NCBI RefSeq assembly: GCF_042662685.1
Contig: NZ_JBHSYO010000003.1
Location: 434,001-498,000, forward strand
Source of the DNA: Pseudobowmanella zhangzhouensis
GTDB taxonomy: Bacteria > Pseudomonadota > Gammaproteobacteria > Enterobacterales > Alteromonadaceae
Direction of reading: 5' to 3'
Length of the DNA stretch: 64,000 bases
Each line of letters begins with the position of its first letter. Position 1 is the stretch's first letter. Position numbers and translations under genes: made by a program. Of this stretch, positions 1 through 7,652 are shown piece by piece. The notes under the pieces were generated by a model, which saw only the letters and a list, made by a program, of their open reading frames with translations, was not told where the DNA came from and searched no databases.

Positions 1-1844
1 TTAACCAGCAGCAGACGTTTGGCCTGCTCATTATGCCCGTCGGAGAAGTAATAATCCGCTTTGCCATCGGCATCCAGATACAGGCTCAGGGCGTCGGTTA
101 ACTGATAGCGCATGCCTACGTGGTAGGTATAGTCCGGCGCCTGCGCCTGCTGGCGCTCGGCAATGTAGTCACCGCGGGCGGTGGTGTAATTACCATATTG
201 GGCGTTGAGTAAACCGACACTGGCCGCCAGATAGAGATCATCATTAACCTGATAACCGGTTTCCAACTCCAGACCATTGTTAAAGCCGTTATCGGCATTG
301 GCAATCACATCAAAAAATTCGGCAGTTCCATCGCCGCGCTGCTGCACATCATAGTCGGCGATCTGAGTATCCTGACGCTGCATGCTGAAAACGGCCAGAC
401 GGAAGAATCCCGCGTCATCGGCGAAGCGGCCTTTTACCCCGACTTCCAGGTTCCAGTTATATTCCGGCGCGAAATAACGTTTGGCCTCACTGACATTTTC
501 ATCCGGGTTAAACCCACCGGCTTTGTAGCCACGGAAAATACCGGCGTACCACATGCCGGATGGCAGGGTCATATCCAGCACCAGTTTACCGCCGAGCATG
601 CTGTCCGACACTTTGGCGGTAAAGCCACTGTTGTCGTTAAACGTTAGTTGGTAGTGGTCATAACGCAGCGCACCGGTCAGTTGCCAGCTGTCACTTAGCT
701 GCCATTGCTGCTGGCCGTATACCGCCAGATTGGAGGGTTGATAGGTACTGGCGTAATCCTGTTCGCTGTAAGTGTACTGACGCTGGGCCGACTCATCCGC
801 GTCTGACCAATACACGCCGGCTACCCATGCATTTTGCGCGGTGGCCGGCGAACTGACGCGCACATCCAGCGTACTTTGCTGGCGCTGACGACTGTAGTGG
901 TCGGTCGACTGATATTCCCACGGATGAAAGCCAACATAGGTCCAGTCTTCATCGTATCCGTAGGCGGTATGGGTGTTGCTGTGGGTGACAATAGTCAGCA
1001 CCTCACCCCAGGGCTGTTGCCAGCGTGCTTTTAAATCCACTGCGCGGGTCTGCTGACGATCAAAACCCGGTTCATCGGAACGGGTCACCCCGTCATTATC
1101 CAGCGAAAACGCGTCGTAACCGTTATCTACATCAAAAAAGTGCAGCCCCATATCCAGAGTCAGCTGCTCTGTGGCCAGATAACGCAGTTTCAGGCGGCTG
1201 GTCAGCTCGTCTAGACCATTAGTATCGTGGCGATCCAGATACTGGTTATACACAAATCCGTCACTTTGAAATTGCTGCGCGGCAAATCGGTAGAACAGTT
1301 TATCTGTCAACGCGCCACCGTGGGCCAGCCCTAAATTGAAGGTATCTTTCCCCGCGGCGGTGGCAGTCAACAAACTGGTTTGGTTGGCATCGGCCGCGGT
1401 GGTGGTAATTTTCACCATACCGGCCAGCGCCGCCGCACCGGTATTGCTGGATTGTGGTCCGCGCAGGATCTCTACCTGCGCCACATCAAACAGGGTCGCT
1501 GCGCCGCCTAAGCCAGACATATCCACATCATCAACCAGCAATCCTACCGATGGGTTAATCGGCTCGGCATACTGACTACGCTCACCAATGCCGCGAATTT
1601 GCACGAAACGGCCGCGACTGGCGCCGCTGTTGAAATTGACATTGGCGGCAATATTGAGGATTTGCTCGATATGGCGCGCCTGGCGTTGCTCAATTTGTTG
1701 GTTGTCCACGATAGAGACGCTGGCCGCCATGGTCTGCAGATTCTGCACTGTGTAATCGGCGGTTACCTGGATGGTTTCGATGTTGTCGTCAGCCATCGCT
1801 GACATTGCCAGTAAAACGCCACTGGCCAGAAGTGTTTTTTGCAT
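1..1844 (-). CDS. TonB-dependent outer-membrane receptor, TPP-riboswitch controlled (3' end outside window)
   Basis: The reading frame is open from the ATG at 1844 to the window edge (614 codons), so the last part of the beta-barrel is missing. The N-terminus is a signal peptide (MQKTLLASGVLLAMSAMA). A plug domain follows, with features usual for the family (SIVDNQQIEQRQARHIEQIL, then QIRGIGERSQYAEPINPSVG), and then a long barrel rich in aromatic and Asp/Asn residues. Such receptors import scarce nutrients across the outer membrane using TonB/ExbBD energy. A THI-box (TPP) riboswitch lies directly upstream. TPP-regulated outer-membrane receptors are a known class in Gammaproteobacteria and Bacteroidetes, so thiamin or a thiamin precursor is the inferred substrate. 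Family assignment is firm; the substrate is inferred only from the riboswitch. Confidence 0.9.
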   Translation of the reverse strand, partial: MQKTLLASGVLLAMSAMADDNIETIQVTADYTVQNLQTMAASVSIVDNQQIEQRQARHIEQILNIAANVNFNSGASRGRFVQIRGIGERSQYAEPINPSVGLLVDDVDMSGLGGAATLFDVAQVEILRGPQSSNTGAAALAGMVKITTTAADANQTSLLTATAAGKDTFNLGLAHGGALTDKLFYRFAAQQFQSDGFVYNQYLDRHDTNGLDELTSRLKLRYLATEQLTLDMGLHFFDVDNGYDAFSLDNDGVTRSDEPGFDRQQTRAVDLKARWQQPWGEVLTIVTHSNTHTAYGYDEDWTYVGFHPWEYQSTDHYSRQRQQSTLDVRVSSPATAQNAWVAGVYWSDADESAQRQYTYSEQDYASTYQPSNLAVYGQQQWQLSDSWQLTGALRYDHYQLTFNDNSGFTAKVSDSMLGGKLVLDMTLPSGMWYAGIFRGYKAGGFNPDENVSEAKRYFAPEYNWNLEVGVKGRFADDAGFFRLAVFSMQRQDTQIADYDVQQRGDGTAEFFDVIANADNGFNNGLELETGYQVNDDLYLAASVGLLNAQYGNYTTARGDYIAERQQAQAPDYTYHVGMRYQLTDALSLYLDADGKADYYFSDGHNEQAKRLLLV

Positions 1845-1848
1845 GCTT

Positions 1849-1881
1849 GGATCTCTTCGTCGTAATGCGTTGAAAAGATCC
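1849..1881 (-). promoter_or_regulatory. Shine-Dalgarno-sequestering hairpin (expression platform of the TPP riboswitch)
   Basis: On the minus strand GGATCTTTTC (1881-1872) can pair with GAAGAGATCC (1858-1849) over ten base pairs with one G-U. The second arm contains the purine-rich GAAGAG just upstream of the receptor ATG at 1844. This suggests translational control: TPP binding would free the first arm to hide the ribosome binding site. No long U-tract follows, which argues against a terminator. The pairing is seen in the sequence; the mechanism is inferred. Confidence 0.55.
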
Positions 1882-1914
1882 GGTTTTCGGCTGGTATTCG
1901 GGTTGAGTAGAGCT

Positions 1915-2016
1915 AAGCAACCATTCCTACGCCGGTATTATCCGGATCAGGTCAAAGGGTTTCCGTTGTTCGGATCTCAGCCGGCCGATAATCATCGCCA
2001 GCACCCCCTGGTGCGT
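1915..2016 (-). promoter_or_regulatory. TPP riboswitch (THI element)
   Basis: Read on the minus strand, the region holds the conserved THI-box blocks in order: GGGGGTGCTGGCGATG, GGCTGAGATCCG, AACCCTTTGACCTGATCCGG, and ATAATACCGGCGTAGGAA. The GCACCA at the 5' end can pair with TGGTTGC at the 3' end to close P1. CTGAGA and the CCTGATCC...GGCGTAGGAA core are the diagnostic TPP-binding segments. It lies about 70 nt before the start of the TonB-dependent receptor on the same strand. Confidence 0.93.
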
Positions 2017-2047
2017 ATCCCATGTAACTTGTTGGAAACGCGCGGGC

Positions 2048-2075
2048 ATTCTAACAGGCTATAAATTGGGCGCAA
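2048..2075 (-). promoter_or_regulatory. Possible sigma-70 promoter of the TPP-controlled receptor
   Basis: On the minus strand TTGCGC (2075-2070) and TAGAAT (2053-2048) are separated by 16 nt. Transcription would begin about 25 nt before the riboswitch. The match is partial and rests on position and spacing only. Confidence 0.35.
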
Positions 2076-2160
2076 GAGGCGCCGCTCTGACCAGTTGAAT
2101 TGCCTTTACTTAAATAAAGTGGCTGAGTAAGGTTAAATCAGTGCCGTAATGAGTTGATTT

Positions 2161-2595
2161 ATGTTGCAAATTTCCAAGGCGGACAAATTCGGTAGCTTTA
2201 CCCTCCACTATGCCAATCAGGTGCTGCATGCTGAGGTTCATGGCGTCTGTGGCCTGAATCTGGCCCAATACTTTGTTGATGCCGTCAATCAAATCGTTGA
2301 ACAGATAGATGATCCTTATTGGGGCTATTTGGGTGACCTTTCGGCGCTGGATGGCTTTAATCAACAAGCGCTGGATATTATTTTCCCGGCACACCGCCTC
2401 GCCATCGCCAAAGGCTGTGTCGTGGATGCTTATTGCTTTGACAGCCCTCTGACCCGCACGCAGATTCAGCTCATCCGCAGCAGTGCCGGTATTCAATCGT
2501 CATTGAACGAACGGGTGTTCCACGAACTCGGCCAGGCCAACGCCTATTTGCGCCAACAACTGGCAAGCATCAGCCAGTATTCCCGCTCACGTTAA
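2161..2595 (+). CDS. Conserved hypothetical protein, possibly STAS-like (SpoIIAA-type) fold
   Basis: A 144-residue cytoplasmic protein without signal peptide or membrane segment. I do not recognise it firmly. The alternating short strands and amphipathic helices are those of a small alpha/beta domain: a beta-rich first third (KFGSFTLHYANQVLHAEVHG), WGYLGDLSAL in the middle, and FPAHRLAIAKGCVVDAYCFD. They recall the SpoIIAA-like/STAS proteins found in many Alteromonadales, but no catalytic motif is visible. No clear Shine-Dalgarno precedes the ATG. A long antisense frame (2110-2496) overlaps it but has no coding character. It stands alone between the TPP-controlled receptor and the LysE gene. 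Confidence 0.6.
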   Translation: MLQISKADKFGSFTLHYANQVLHAEVHGVCGLNLAQYFVDAVNQIVEQIDDPYWGYLGDLSALDGFNQQALDIIFPAHRLAIAKGCVVDAYCFDSPLTRTQIQLIRSSAGIQSSLNERVFHELGQANAYLRQQLASISQYSRSR

Positions 2596-2658
2596 CTGGC
2601 TATTTTCCTTTTGTATCAGTAGGCTAACGCTATTACCCAAACTTTTGCGGGAAGTGTT

Positions 2659-3297
2659 ATGCCCTCAACGGAGTCGTTGTTAGCTTTTATCGTCACGGCC
2701 ATTTTACTCAGCCTGTCCCCCGGCCCTTCCAACATGTACATTATGGCGCGCAGCATGAGTCAGGGCGCCCGTGGTGGTATCACCGCAGCAGCCGGTTTAG
2801 CGGTCGGCTCGTTTATTTATGTGCTGGCCTCCGCCTTTGGGCTGGCAGCGGTGTTTATCTATTCACCGTTAGCCTTTACCACGCTGAAAGTGTTGGGTGG
2901 CTTATATTTGCTCTATCTGGCCTGGCAGTATTTCCATGCCAGCGGCCAAACCCAGATCAACACCCATCTGCGCAAGCGTCCGGGCTGGCGTATCTTTCGT
3001 CAAAGCATTGTTGTCGAGCTTAGCAATCCGAAGACGGCATTGTTTTTTATCGCATTTTTACCGCAATTTGCTGACGGCCCAACGGAATCTTTTACCCAAC
3101 AATTGCTGTTATTGGGTAGTCTGTACGCCATGATTGCGTTTTGCTGTGATCTGTTAGTGGCCAGCATTGCCGGTGTATTGGCTAAATGGTTATCCGGCCA
3201 CCCCGGTGCGGTGCGATGGCAGGACAGAATCAGCGGCGGACTGCTCGGCTTACTGGCCGGCATTATCTTGTATGAGGAATGGCAGTCAGCCGAATAA
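2659..3297 (+). CDS. LysE/RhtB family amino-acid exporter
   Basis: A 212-residue integral membrane protein of the usual LysE/RhtB length with about six membrane segments. The family signature is near the N-terminus (LSLSPGPSNMYIMARSMSQG, about residues 17-36), followed by GLAVGSFIYVLASAFGLAAVF. A second conserved stretch, VELSNPKTALFFIAFLPQF, lies near the middle. These proteins export amino acids or related small metabolites using the proton gradient; the substrate cannot be read from the sequence. The stop is 20 nt before the TIGR03546 gene on the same strand, so read-through into that pair is possible. Confidence 0.88.
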   Translation: MPSTESLLAFIVTAILLSLSPGPSNMYIMARSMSQGARGGITAAAGLAVGSFIYVLASAFGLAAVFIYSPLAFTTLKVLGGLYLLYLAWQYFHASGQTQINTHLRKRPGWRIFRQSIVVELSNPKTALFFIAFLPQFADGPTESFTQQLLLLGSLYAMIAFCCDLLVASIAGVLAKWLSGHPGAVRWQDRISGGLLGLLAGIILYEEWQSAE

Positions 3298-3317
3298 CTT
3301 ACAACAGGAGTTAACCC

Positions 3318-3821
3318 GTGACGATTCTCGCGAAATTGCTCAAAGCATTAAATTCTGAAGCCAGCCCCTGGCAAATCGCCTTTGCCATTATGTTTGGCAT
3401 GTTACTGGGGCTAACGCCCACCCTGCGCCTGTTCGGTGTGGTGATTTTATTACTGGTGTTGGTACTGCGGGTCAATCTGGCCGCGTTTCTGGCATCCTTT
3501 GCCGTGTTTACCATTCTGGCATTTTTACTCGACCCGCTGATGGCATCGGTGGGGGATGCATTATTGACCTCTGCCAGCCTGCAAAGTACCTGGACGGCGA
3601 TGTACAACAGTGATTTCTGGCGCCTGACCCAGTTTAACCACAGCCTGACGCTGGGCAGTATCGTGATCGGGCTTTGCCTCGCGCCATTTATTGCCATCGG
3701 CGCCAAAATCGGTGTGGTTCAGTATCGTGAGCGGGCGATGAAGTGGGTCAATAAACTGCATGTGGTGCAAATGGTGAAAACCAGTAAGTTTTACTCCATT
3801 TATCAGTCGGTAGGAGGTTAA
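3318..3821 (+). CDS. TIGR03546 family membrane protein
   Basis: A 167-residue protein with several membrane segments: MFGMLLGLTPTLRLFGVVIL, then VNLAAFLASFAVFTILAF, then a segment near 115-135. The N-terminus (ILAKLLKALNSEASPWQIA) and the GLTP motif match the family found paired with TIGR03545. The function is unknown. A good ribosome binding site (ACAGGAG) precedes the ATG. The stop is 2 nt before the ATG of the next gene, so the two are almost certainly co-translated. The pairing itself is the strongest support for the assignment. Confidence 0.8.
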   Translation: MTILAKLLKALNSEASPWQIAFAIMFGMLLGLTPTLRLFGVVILLLVLVLRVNLAAFLASFAVFTILAFLLDPLMASVGDALLTSASLQSTWTAMYNSDFWRLTQFNHSLTLGSIVIGLCLAPFIAIGAKIGVVQYRERAMKWVNKLHVVQMVKTSKFYSIYQSVGG

Positions 3822-3823
3822 GT

Positions 3824-5575
3824 ATGCGTAATGTAATTCGTTGGCCCGGACTACTGGCGTTTGTACTGGTCATTGGTCTGATTGCCCTGATTAGCATGCT
3901 GTTTATCGACAAGGCCGTGAAATACGCCATTGAGTCGCTGGGCGCAGATGCCACCGGCGCCGAAGTTAATGTCGGCAGTGTCAGCCACCGCTATTCGCCG
4001 TTTGGCTTTACGGTTGAGGACATTCAGGTCACCAATCACAGCGCTCCAGAGAATAATCAGGTGCAGATTGCGCGCGCCAGCGCGGATGTGGATCTGCTCG
4101 CCTTGTTGATGAATAAAGTCATCATTGATGAACTGACAGTCGATGGCGTGCAGTTTGATCAGCCACGAAAATCACCCGGCGCGGTCTATCGCCAGCCTGC
4201 CGCCGATGGCAGCAATAGTCCGTTTAACCTGCCTGACAATATTGAAATGCCGTCGGTAGACGAGATCATGGCCAATTCACCGCTGAAAACCACTGCGGCG
4301 GCCAATGAAGCTGAGACGGCCTATCAACAACATAAGGCCGCGGTCGAGCAGGCTTATCAGGCACTGCCAGATAAAAAGAAAATAGAGGCCTACAAAACCC
4401 AGCTTAAAGCCCTGCAGGACGTTAAGTTGAGTAAGCCCGAGGATGTGATTGCGGCAGAAAAAGAATTTAAGCAGCTAAAAGAAGCACTGAAACAGGACAA
4501 ACAGAAGTTTGCGCAGTTCCAGCAAACCCTGGAAACAGCCAAACAGGATCTTGGTCCCAAGTTAGCCGCCTTAAAAGCCGCGCCCGGACAGGATTTTGAT
4601 CTTCTCAAAGGGCTGGTTGCCGGTGATGCCGCCGCGTTTGGTGAACTGACTGAGTCAGTATTTGGCCCACAGGCGCGTAAATGGAGCGACAGCCTGTTTG
4701 CCGCGCTGGATATTGTCGGCCCCATGTTGCAACAGCAGGCCGAGCAGGAAGCAGAGCAAAGCCGTGCGGCAGGTACCTGGTACAGTTTCGATGACACCAC
4801 CGCATTACCCGGCTTTTTGATCCGTAAAGCCAATGTGTCGATTGTGGTCAAAGGCCAGTCCATTGCCTCTAACTGGCAGGACATTACCACCGAGCACGAG
4901 GTCCTCGGACGCCCGACTCTGTTTAGTGTGGATTCGAAAAATTCACCGCTGTGGGATCTGCTGAATATTCAGGGCCAGCTTAGCCTGGATAGCCTTGGCT
5001 TAAACGCTAACCAGCACTGGAAACTGGCAGGAGTAAAACTGCAGCAACTGGCGCTGGCCAATGCCGATAAACTGTCGGCGGTGCTGAATTCCGCGCTGCT
5101 GGCCAGTGAAGGGAGTCTGACCCTCAACCACGGCGCATTGACCGGCAGCGGCGATATTGCGCTGCGTGATGTGAGCATTGCCGCCGAAGGGCAAAACAAG
5201 CTCACCAACATACTCGCCGGTGCGTTAAATGGCATCTCGAGCTTGAATATCAACAGCGATATCAGCGGCACACTGGCGCAACCGGCGTTTGGGCTCAAAT
5301 CCGATCTGGATAATCAGTTAGCCGATGCGGTTAAAGCCAGCCTGGGCGGGGAAGCCCAGCAAAAACTCAATAGTTTACAGGCTCGTTTAAACGCCAAAGC
5401 TGACCCGGCACTGGGCACAACCGGTGACGGTATGCAGCAATGGTTGAAATGGGAAGAATTGGCCGACGGCAATCTCGGCAGTGTTGAGGACATGCTCAAG
5501 GCCAAATTCGATAACAAGCTTGAGCAGGAAAAAGACAAGGTGCTGGATAAGCTGAAAGGTAAGATTTTCGGTTAG
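3824..5575 (+). CDS. TIGR03545 family protein (membrane-anchored, AsmA-like)
   Basis: A 583-residue protein with one N-terminal membrane anchor (about residues 7-28) and a large periplasmic part. The segment after the anchor (AEVNVGSVSHRYSPFGFTVEDIQVTN) has the GxV...F...ITV pattern of AsmA/DUF748-like lipid-transport-associated proteins. A Lys/Gln-rich coiled coil follows (about 165-250), then repeated beta-strand segments (LNHGALTGSGDIALRDVSIA). The role is unknown. Its constant partner is the small multi-pass protein encoded 2 nt upstream, so a complex at the inner membrane is likely. AGGAGG at 3812-3817 is the ribosome binding site. It ends convergently with the LysR gene. Confidence 0.8.
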   Translation: MRNVIRWPGLLAFVLVIGLIALISMLFIDKAVKYAIESLGADATGAEVNVGSVSHRYSPFGFTVEDIQVTNHSAPENNQVQIARASADVDLLALLMNKVIIDELTVDGVQFDQPRKSPGAVYRQPAADGSNSPFNLPDNIEMPSVDEIMANSPLKTTAAANEAETAYQQHKAAVEQAYQALPDKKKIEAYKTQLKALQDVKLSKPEDVIAAEKEFKQLKEALKQDKQKFAQFQQTLETAKQDLGPKLAALKAAPGQDFDLLKGLVAGDAAAFGELTESVFGPQARKWSDSLFAALDIVGPMLQQQAEQEAEQSRAAGTWYSFDDTTALPGFLIRKANVSIVVKGQSIASNWQDITTEHEVLGRPTLFSVDSKNSPLWDLLNIQGQLSLDSLGLNANQHWKLAGVKLQQLALANADKLSAVLNSALLASEGSLTLNHGALTGSGDIALRDVSIAAEGQNKLTNILAGALNGISSLNINSDISGTLAQPAFGLKSDLDNQLADAVKASLGGEAQQKLNSLQARLNAKADPALGTTGDGMQQWLKWEELADGNLGSVEDMLKAKFDNKLEQEKDKVLDKLKGKIFG

Positions 5576-5588
5576 GTACCTGACGCAT

Positions 5589-6461
5589 TCAGATGGCGGA
5601 ACGAATCAGCTCAAGCACCGTCTGAATGCGCCGCGCCAGCGGTTTTCCTCTTGGCAATGCCAGATACAGCGGCTCAAACACGGCATTGTCCAGTGGGTGC
5701 ACCCGGATCTGAGAGGGGGCGGCAAAGGCTTCTACCGCAAACGCCGGCAATACCGTAAAGCCAATCCCCCTGGCTACGGGCGCCAAGATCAGCCCGATCT
5801 GATTAGAATACCCCCGCAGTGGCAATAAATCCGGATGTTCAAACTGCGGGAAATTCGCGCCAAGCAATTGCTGCGCGTGATACACCCCATCCGGATGGCC
5901 AATAAAACCTAACTGTTGCAGCGCCGCCCAGGATATATCCTCAATCTCACCCGGGGTAACCAATAGCAATTGTTCCCGCCCAATCTGTTCGGTAGTGACA
6001 TCTGCCACTTGCGCATGGCGAGTCATCAGCCCGATATCGACCTGAGCATGTCGGATTGCCCGCTCAATATCATCATTCGGTGCAAACGTATGGGCAATCA
6101 CCAATGCGTCATGTTGCTGTTGCAGATCCAGCAAGGCCGGATACAGCTTTAACCCGACACTACCCGGCGACATTAGTGCCACACTGCCACGATAGGGTGG
6201 ATCATCGGCCACAAACGTCGCCAGCTCATCCAGTTCCGCCAGCAATACTTTGCCCCGCGCCTGTAATCGGACTCCGGCGTCGGTCAGGGTGATTTGGCGG
6301 CCATCACGCACCACCAATCGGGTCGACAACTGTTCTTCCAGCTTCTGAATATGCTGACTCACGCCCGACTGGGTCATATACAAACGCTCGGCCGTACGGG
6401 TGAAATGCCGCACCTCTGCCAGCGTGCAAAAAGTCTTAAGCCAAATCGGATTCATCATCAC
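5589..6461 (-). CDS. LysR family transcriptional regulator
   Basis: A 290-residue protein of usual LysR length. The N-terminal helix-turn-helix is clear (NPIWLKTFCTLAEVRHFTRTAERL, YMTQSGVSQHIQKLEEQL), followed by a type-2 periplasmic-binding-like effector domain. The frame can begin at the GTG at 6461 or at the two ATG codons directly after it; no Shine-Dalgarno decides between them. It is transcribed away from the VOC gene with 92 nt between them, so it probably controls that gene and itself through the AT-rich palindrome in the gap. The effector is unknown. Confidence 0.9.
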   Translation of the reverse strand: MMMNPIWLKTFCTLAEVRHFTRTAERLYMTQSGVSQHIQKLEEQLSTRLVVRDGRQITLTDAGVRLQARGKVLLAELDELATFVADDPPYRGSVALMSPGSVGLKLYPALLDLQQQHDALVIAHTFAPNDDIERAIRHAQVDIGLMTRHAQVADVTTEQIGREQLLLVTPGEIEDISWAALQQLGFIGHPDGVYHAQQLLGANFPQFEHPDLLPLRGYSNQIGLILAPVARGIGFTVLPAFAVEAFAAPSQIRVHPLDNAVFEPLYLALPRGKPLARRIQTVLELIRSAI

Positions 6462-6489
6462 AAATCATTATCAAAATAATAAAATATGA

Positions 6490-6504
6490 TAATTTTTGAT
6501 TATG
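6490..6504. promoter_or_regulatory. AT-rich palindrome, candidate LysR-type operator
   Basis: The region between the divergent LysR and VOC genes holds ATAATTTTTGATTAT, a perfect ATAAT-N5-ATTAT inverted repeat within a longer AT-rich stretch (about 6464-6505). It fits the T-N11-A dyad usual for LysR-type regulators and sits where it could control both promoters. The binding role is inferred from pattern and position. Confidence 0.4.
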
Positions 6505-6553
6505 TTAGGAGGTTTGTAAACTGTCTATCGTTAACTGTTTAGGAGCACTCAGC

Positions 6554-7054
6554 ATGCATAAACCATATCCACGTAATTTTTCCCACATCGGCATTTCGGT
6601 ACCCGATCTGGACAAGGCAGTGAAGTTCTACACCGAGGTCATGGGCTGGTACCTGATTATGGCGCCGACGCGCATTGAGGAAGATGACAGCGCCATCGGC
6701 CAGATGTGCACCGATGTGTTCGGACCAAACTGGCAATCTTTCCGCATTGCGCATTTATCTACGGGTGACCGGATAGGGATAGAAATCTTTGAATTCAACA
6801 ACCAGCAAAATCCGGAAAATAACTTTGAATACTGGAAAACCGGGATTTTCCACTTCTGTGTGCAGGATCCGGACGTAGAAGGGCTGGCAGATAAAATCGT
6901 TGCCGCCGGTGGCAAGAAGCGTATGCCAGAACCGCGTTATTACTACCCTGGCGAGAAACCTTACCGCATGATTTATATGGAAGATCCGTTCGGTATTATT
7001 CTCGAGATCTACAGCCATAGTTACGAGCTGATTTACAGCGCCGGTGCCTATTAA
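6554..7054 (+). CDS. VOC (glyoxalase/dioxygenase fold) family protein
   Basis: A 166-residue protein with the vicinal-oxygen-chelate fold. It starts with NFSHIGISVPDLDKAVKFYTEVMGWY, where the His is a likely metal ligand. It continues with IFHFCVQDPDVEGLADKIVAAGG and ends with MIYMEDPFGIILEIYSHSYE, which carries the C-terminal Glu ligand. The length and lack of a second copy suggest a dimeric metalloenzyme such as a glyoxalase-like or isomerase-type protein. The substrate cannot be told. It is divergent from the LysR gene. A GC-rich hairpin follows the stop. Confidence 0.85.
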   Translation: MHKPYPRNFSHIGISVPDLDKAVKFYTEVMGWYLIMAPTRIEEDDSAIGQMCTDVFGPNWQSFRIAHLSTGDRIGIEIFEFNNQQNPENNFEYWKTGIFHFCVQDPDVEGLADKIVAAGGKKRMPEPRYYYPGEKPYRMIYMEDPFGIILEIYSHSYELIYSAGAY

Positions 7055-7069
7055 TCAGGTGTGAATCAT

Positions 7070-7092
7070 CAGGGGCATTGCGCCCCTTGATT
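7070..7092. terminator. Short hairpin between convergent VOC and pqiC genes
   Basis: AGGGGC-ATTGC-GCCCCT followed by TGATTT lies in the 37 nt between the two convergent stops. It could end transcription from the VOC gene. The T-run is weak. Confidence 0.45.
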
Positions 7093-7652
7093 TACAACTG
7101 GCGATGCAGGTCCTCTGCAAGTTGCACGAGGGCCACGCGCATTGCCTGTACGGCAGCCTCATAACCTTTCCCTTCCATGCTCAGGCTCAGTGCCAGCCGC
7201 CCATTTTTTAGAAGCTTATTATCCTGTTCCAGCCAAAAACTGACCTGCACCAGCAACTGACCGTCCTCGGTCGGCAGCAACTGTTCCAGCGCGATATTGA
7301 GCTGAGTACTGTTGTAGGCTTTGGCCGGTGACATGTAACGAATATAGCGACGCTCGCCGGCGGCAATATTCAGGCTATCAAACAATTGTAGTTCCACATC
7401 CGTAGCCAGACTGCCGCCCCAAAAATGGGTCGATGAATAATGCAGCGTACCATCCTGTTTGCGCATAACCAGCGCGGCTTGCTGTAGGTAATCCGCCACC
7501 CGCAGTGGCGCCAGCGTGATCATCTCATCGCTTTGGGTTGCCGGGTAACTGGCAGGCATGCCGGTATACAACTGATGATAAACCAGACTCGGTGGCGCAG
7601 ATGCGCATGCGCTCAGCAGTACCACAATCAACACCATCAAACTAATTCGCAT
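7092..7652 (-). CDS. pqiC: PqiC-like outer-membrane lipoprotein (ABC-type transport auxiliary family)
   Basis: 186 residues from the ATG at 7652, which overlaps the end of pqiB. The frame extends eight codons upstream, but the lipoprotein signal begins here (MRISLMVLIVVLLSACAS, with lipobox LSAC). The mature part fits PqiC/YmbA: VADYLQQAALVMRKQDGTLHY, HFWGGSLATDVELQLFDSL. PqiC is an outer-membrane lipoprotein working with PqiB to connect the two membranes for lipid transport or membrane stress defence. It is the last gene of the pqiABC operon. The overlap of start and stop indicates translational coupling. Confidence 0.85.
   Translation of the reverse strand: MRISLMVLIVVLLSACASAPPSLVYHQLYTGMPASYPATQSDEMITLAPLRVADYLQQAALVMRKQDGTLHYSSTHFWGGSLATDVELQLFDSLNIAAGERRYIRYMSPAKAYNSTQLNIALEQLLPTEDGQLLVQVSFWLEQDNKLLKNGRLALSLSMEGKGYEAAVQAMRVALVQLAEDLHRQL

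Noticed and set aside
2110..2496. Antisense frame of 128 residues over the hypothetical gene at 2161-2595
   Set aside because: It lies wholly opposite a better frame; its composition and lack of a ribosome binding site indicate a shadow frame.
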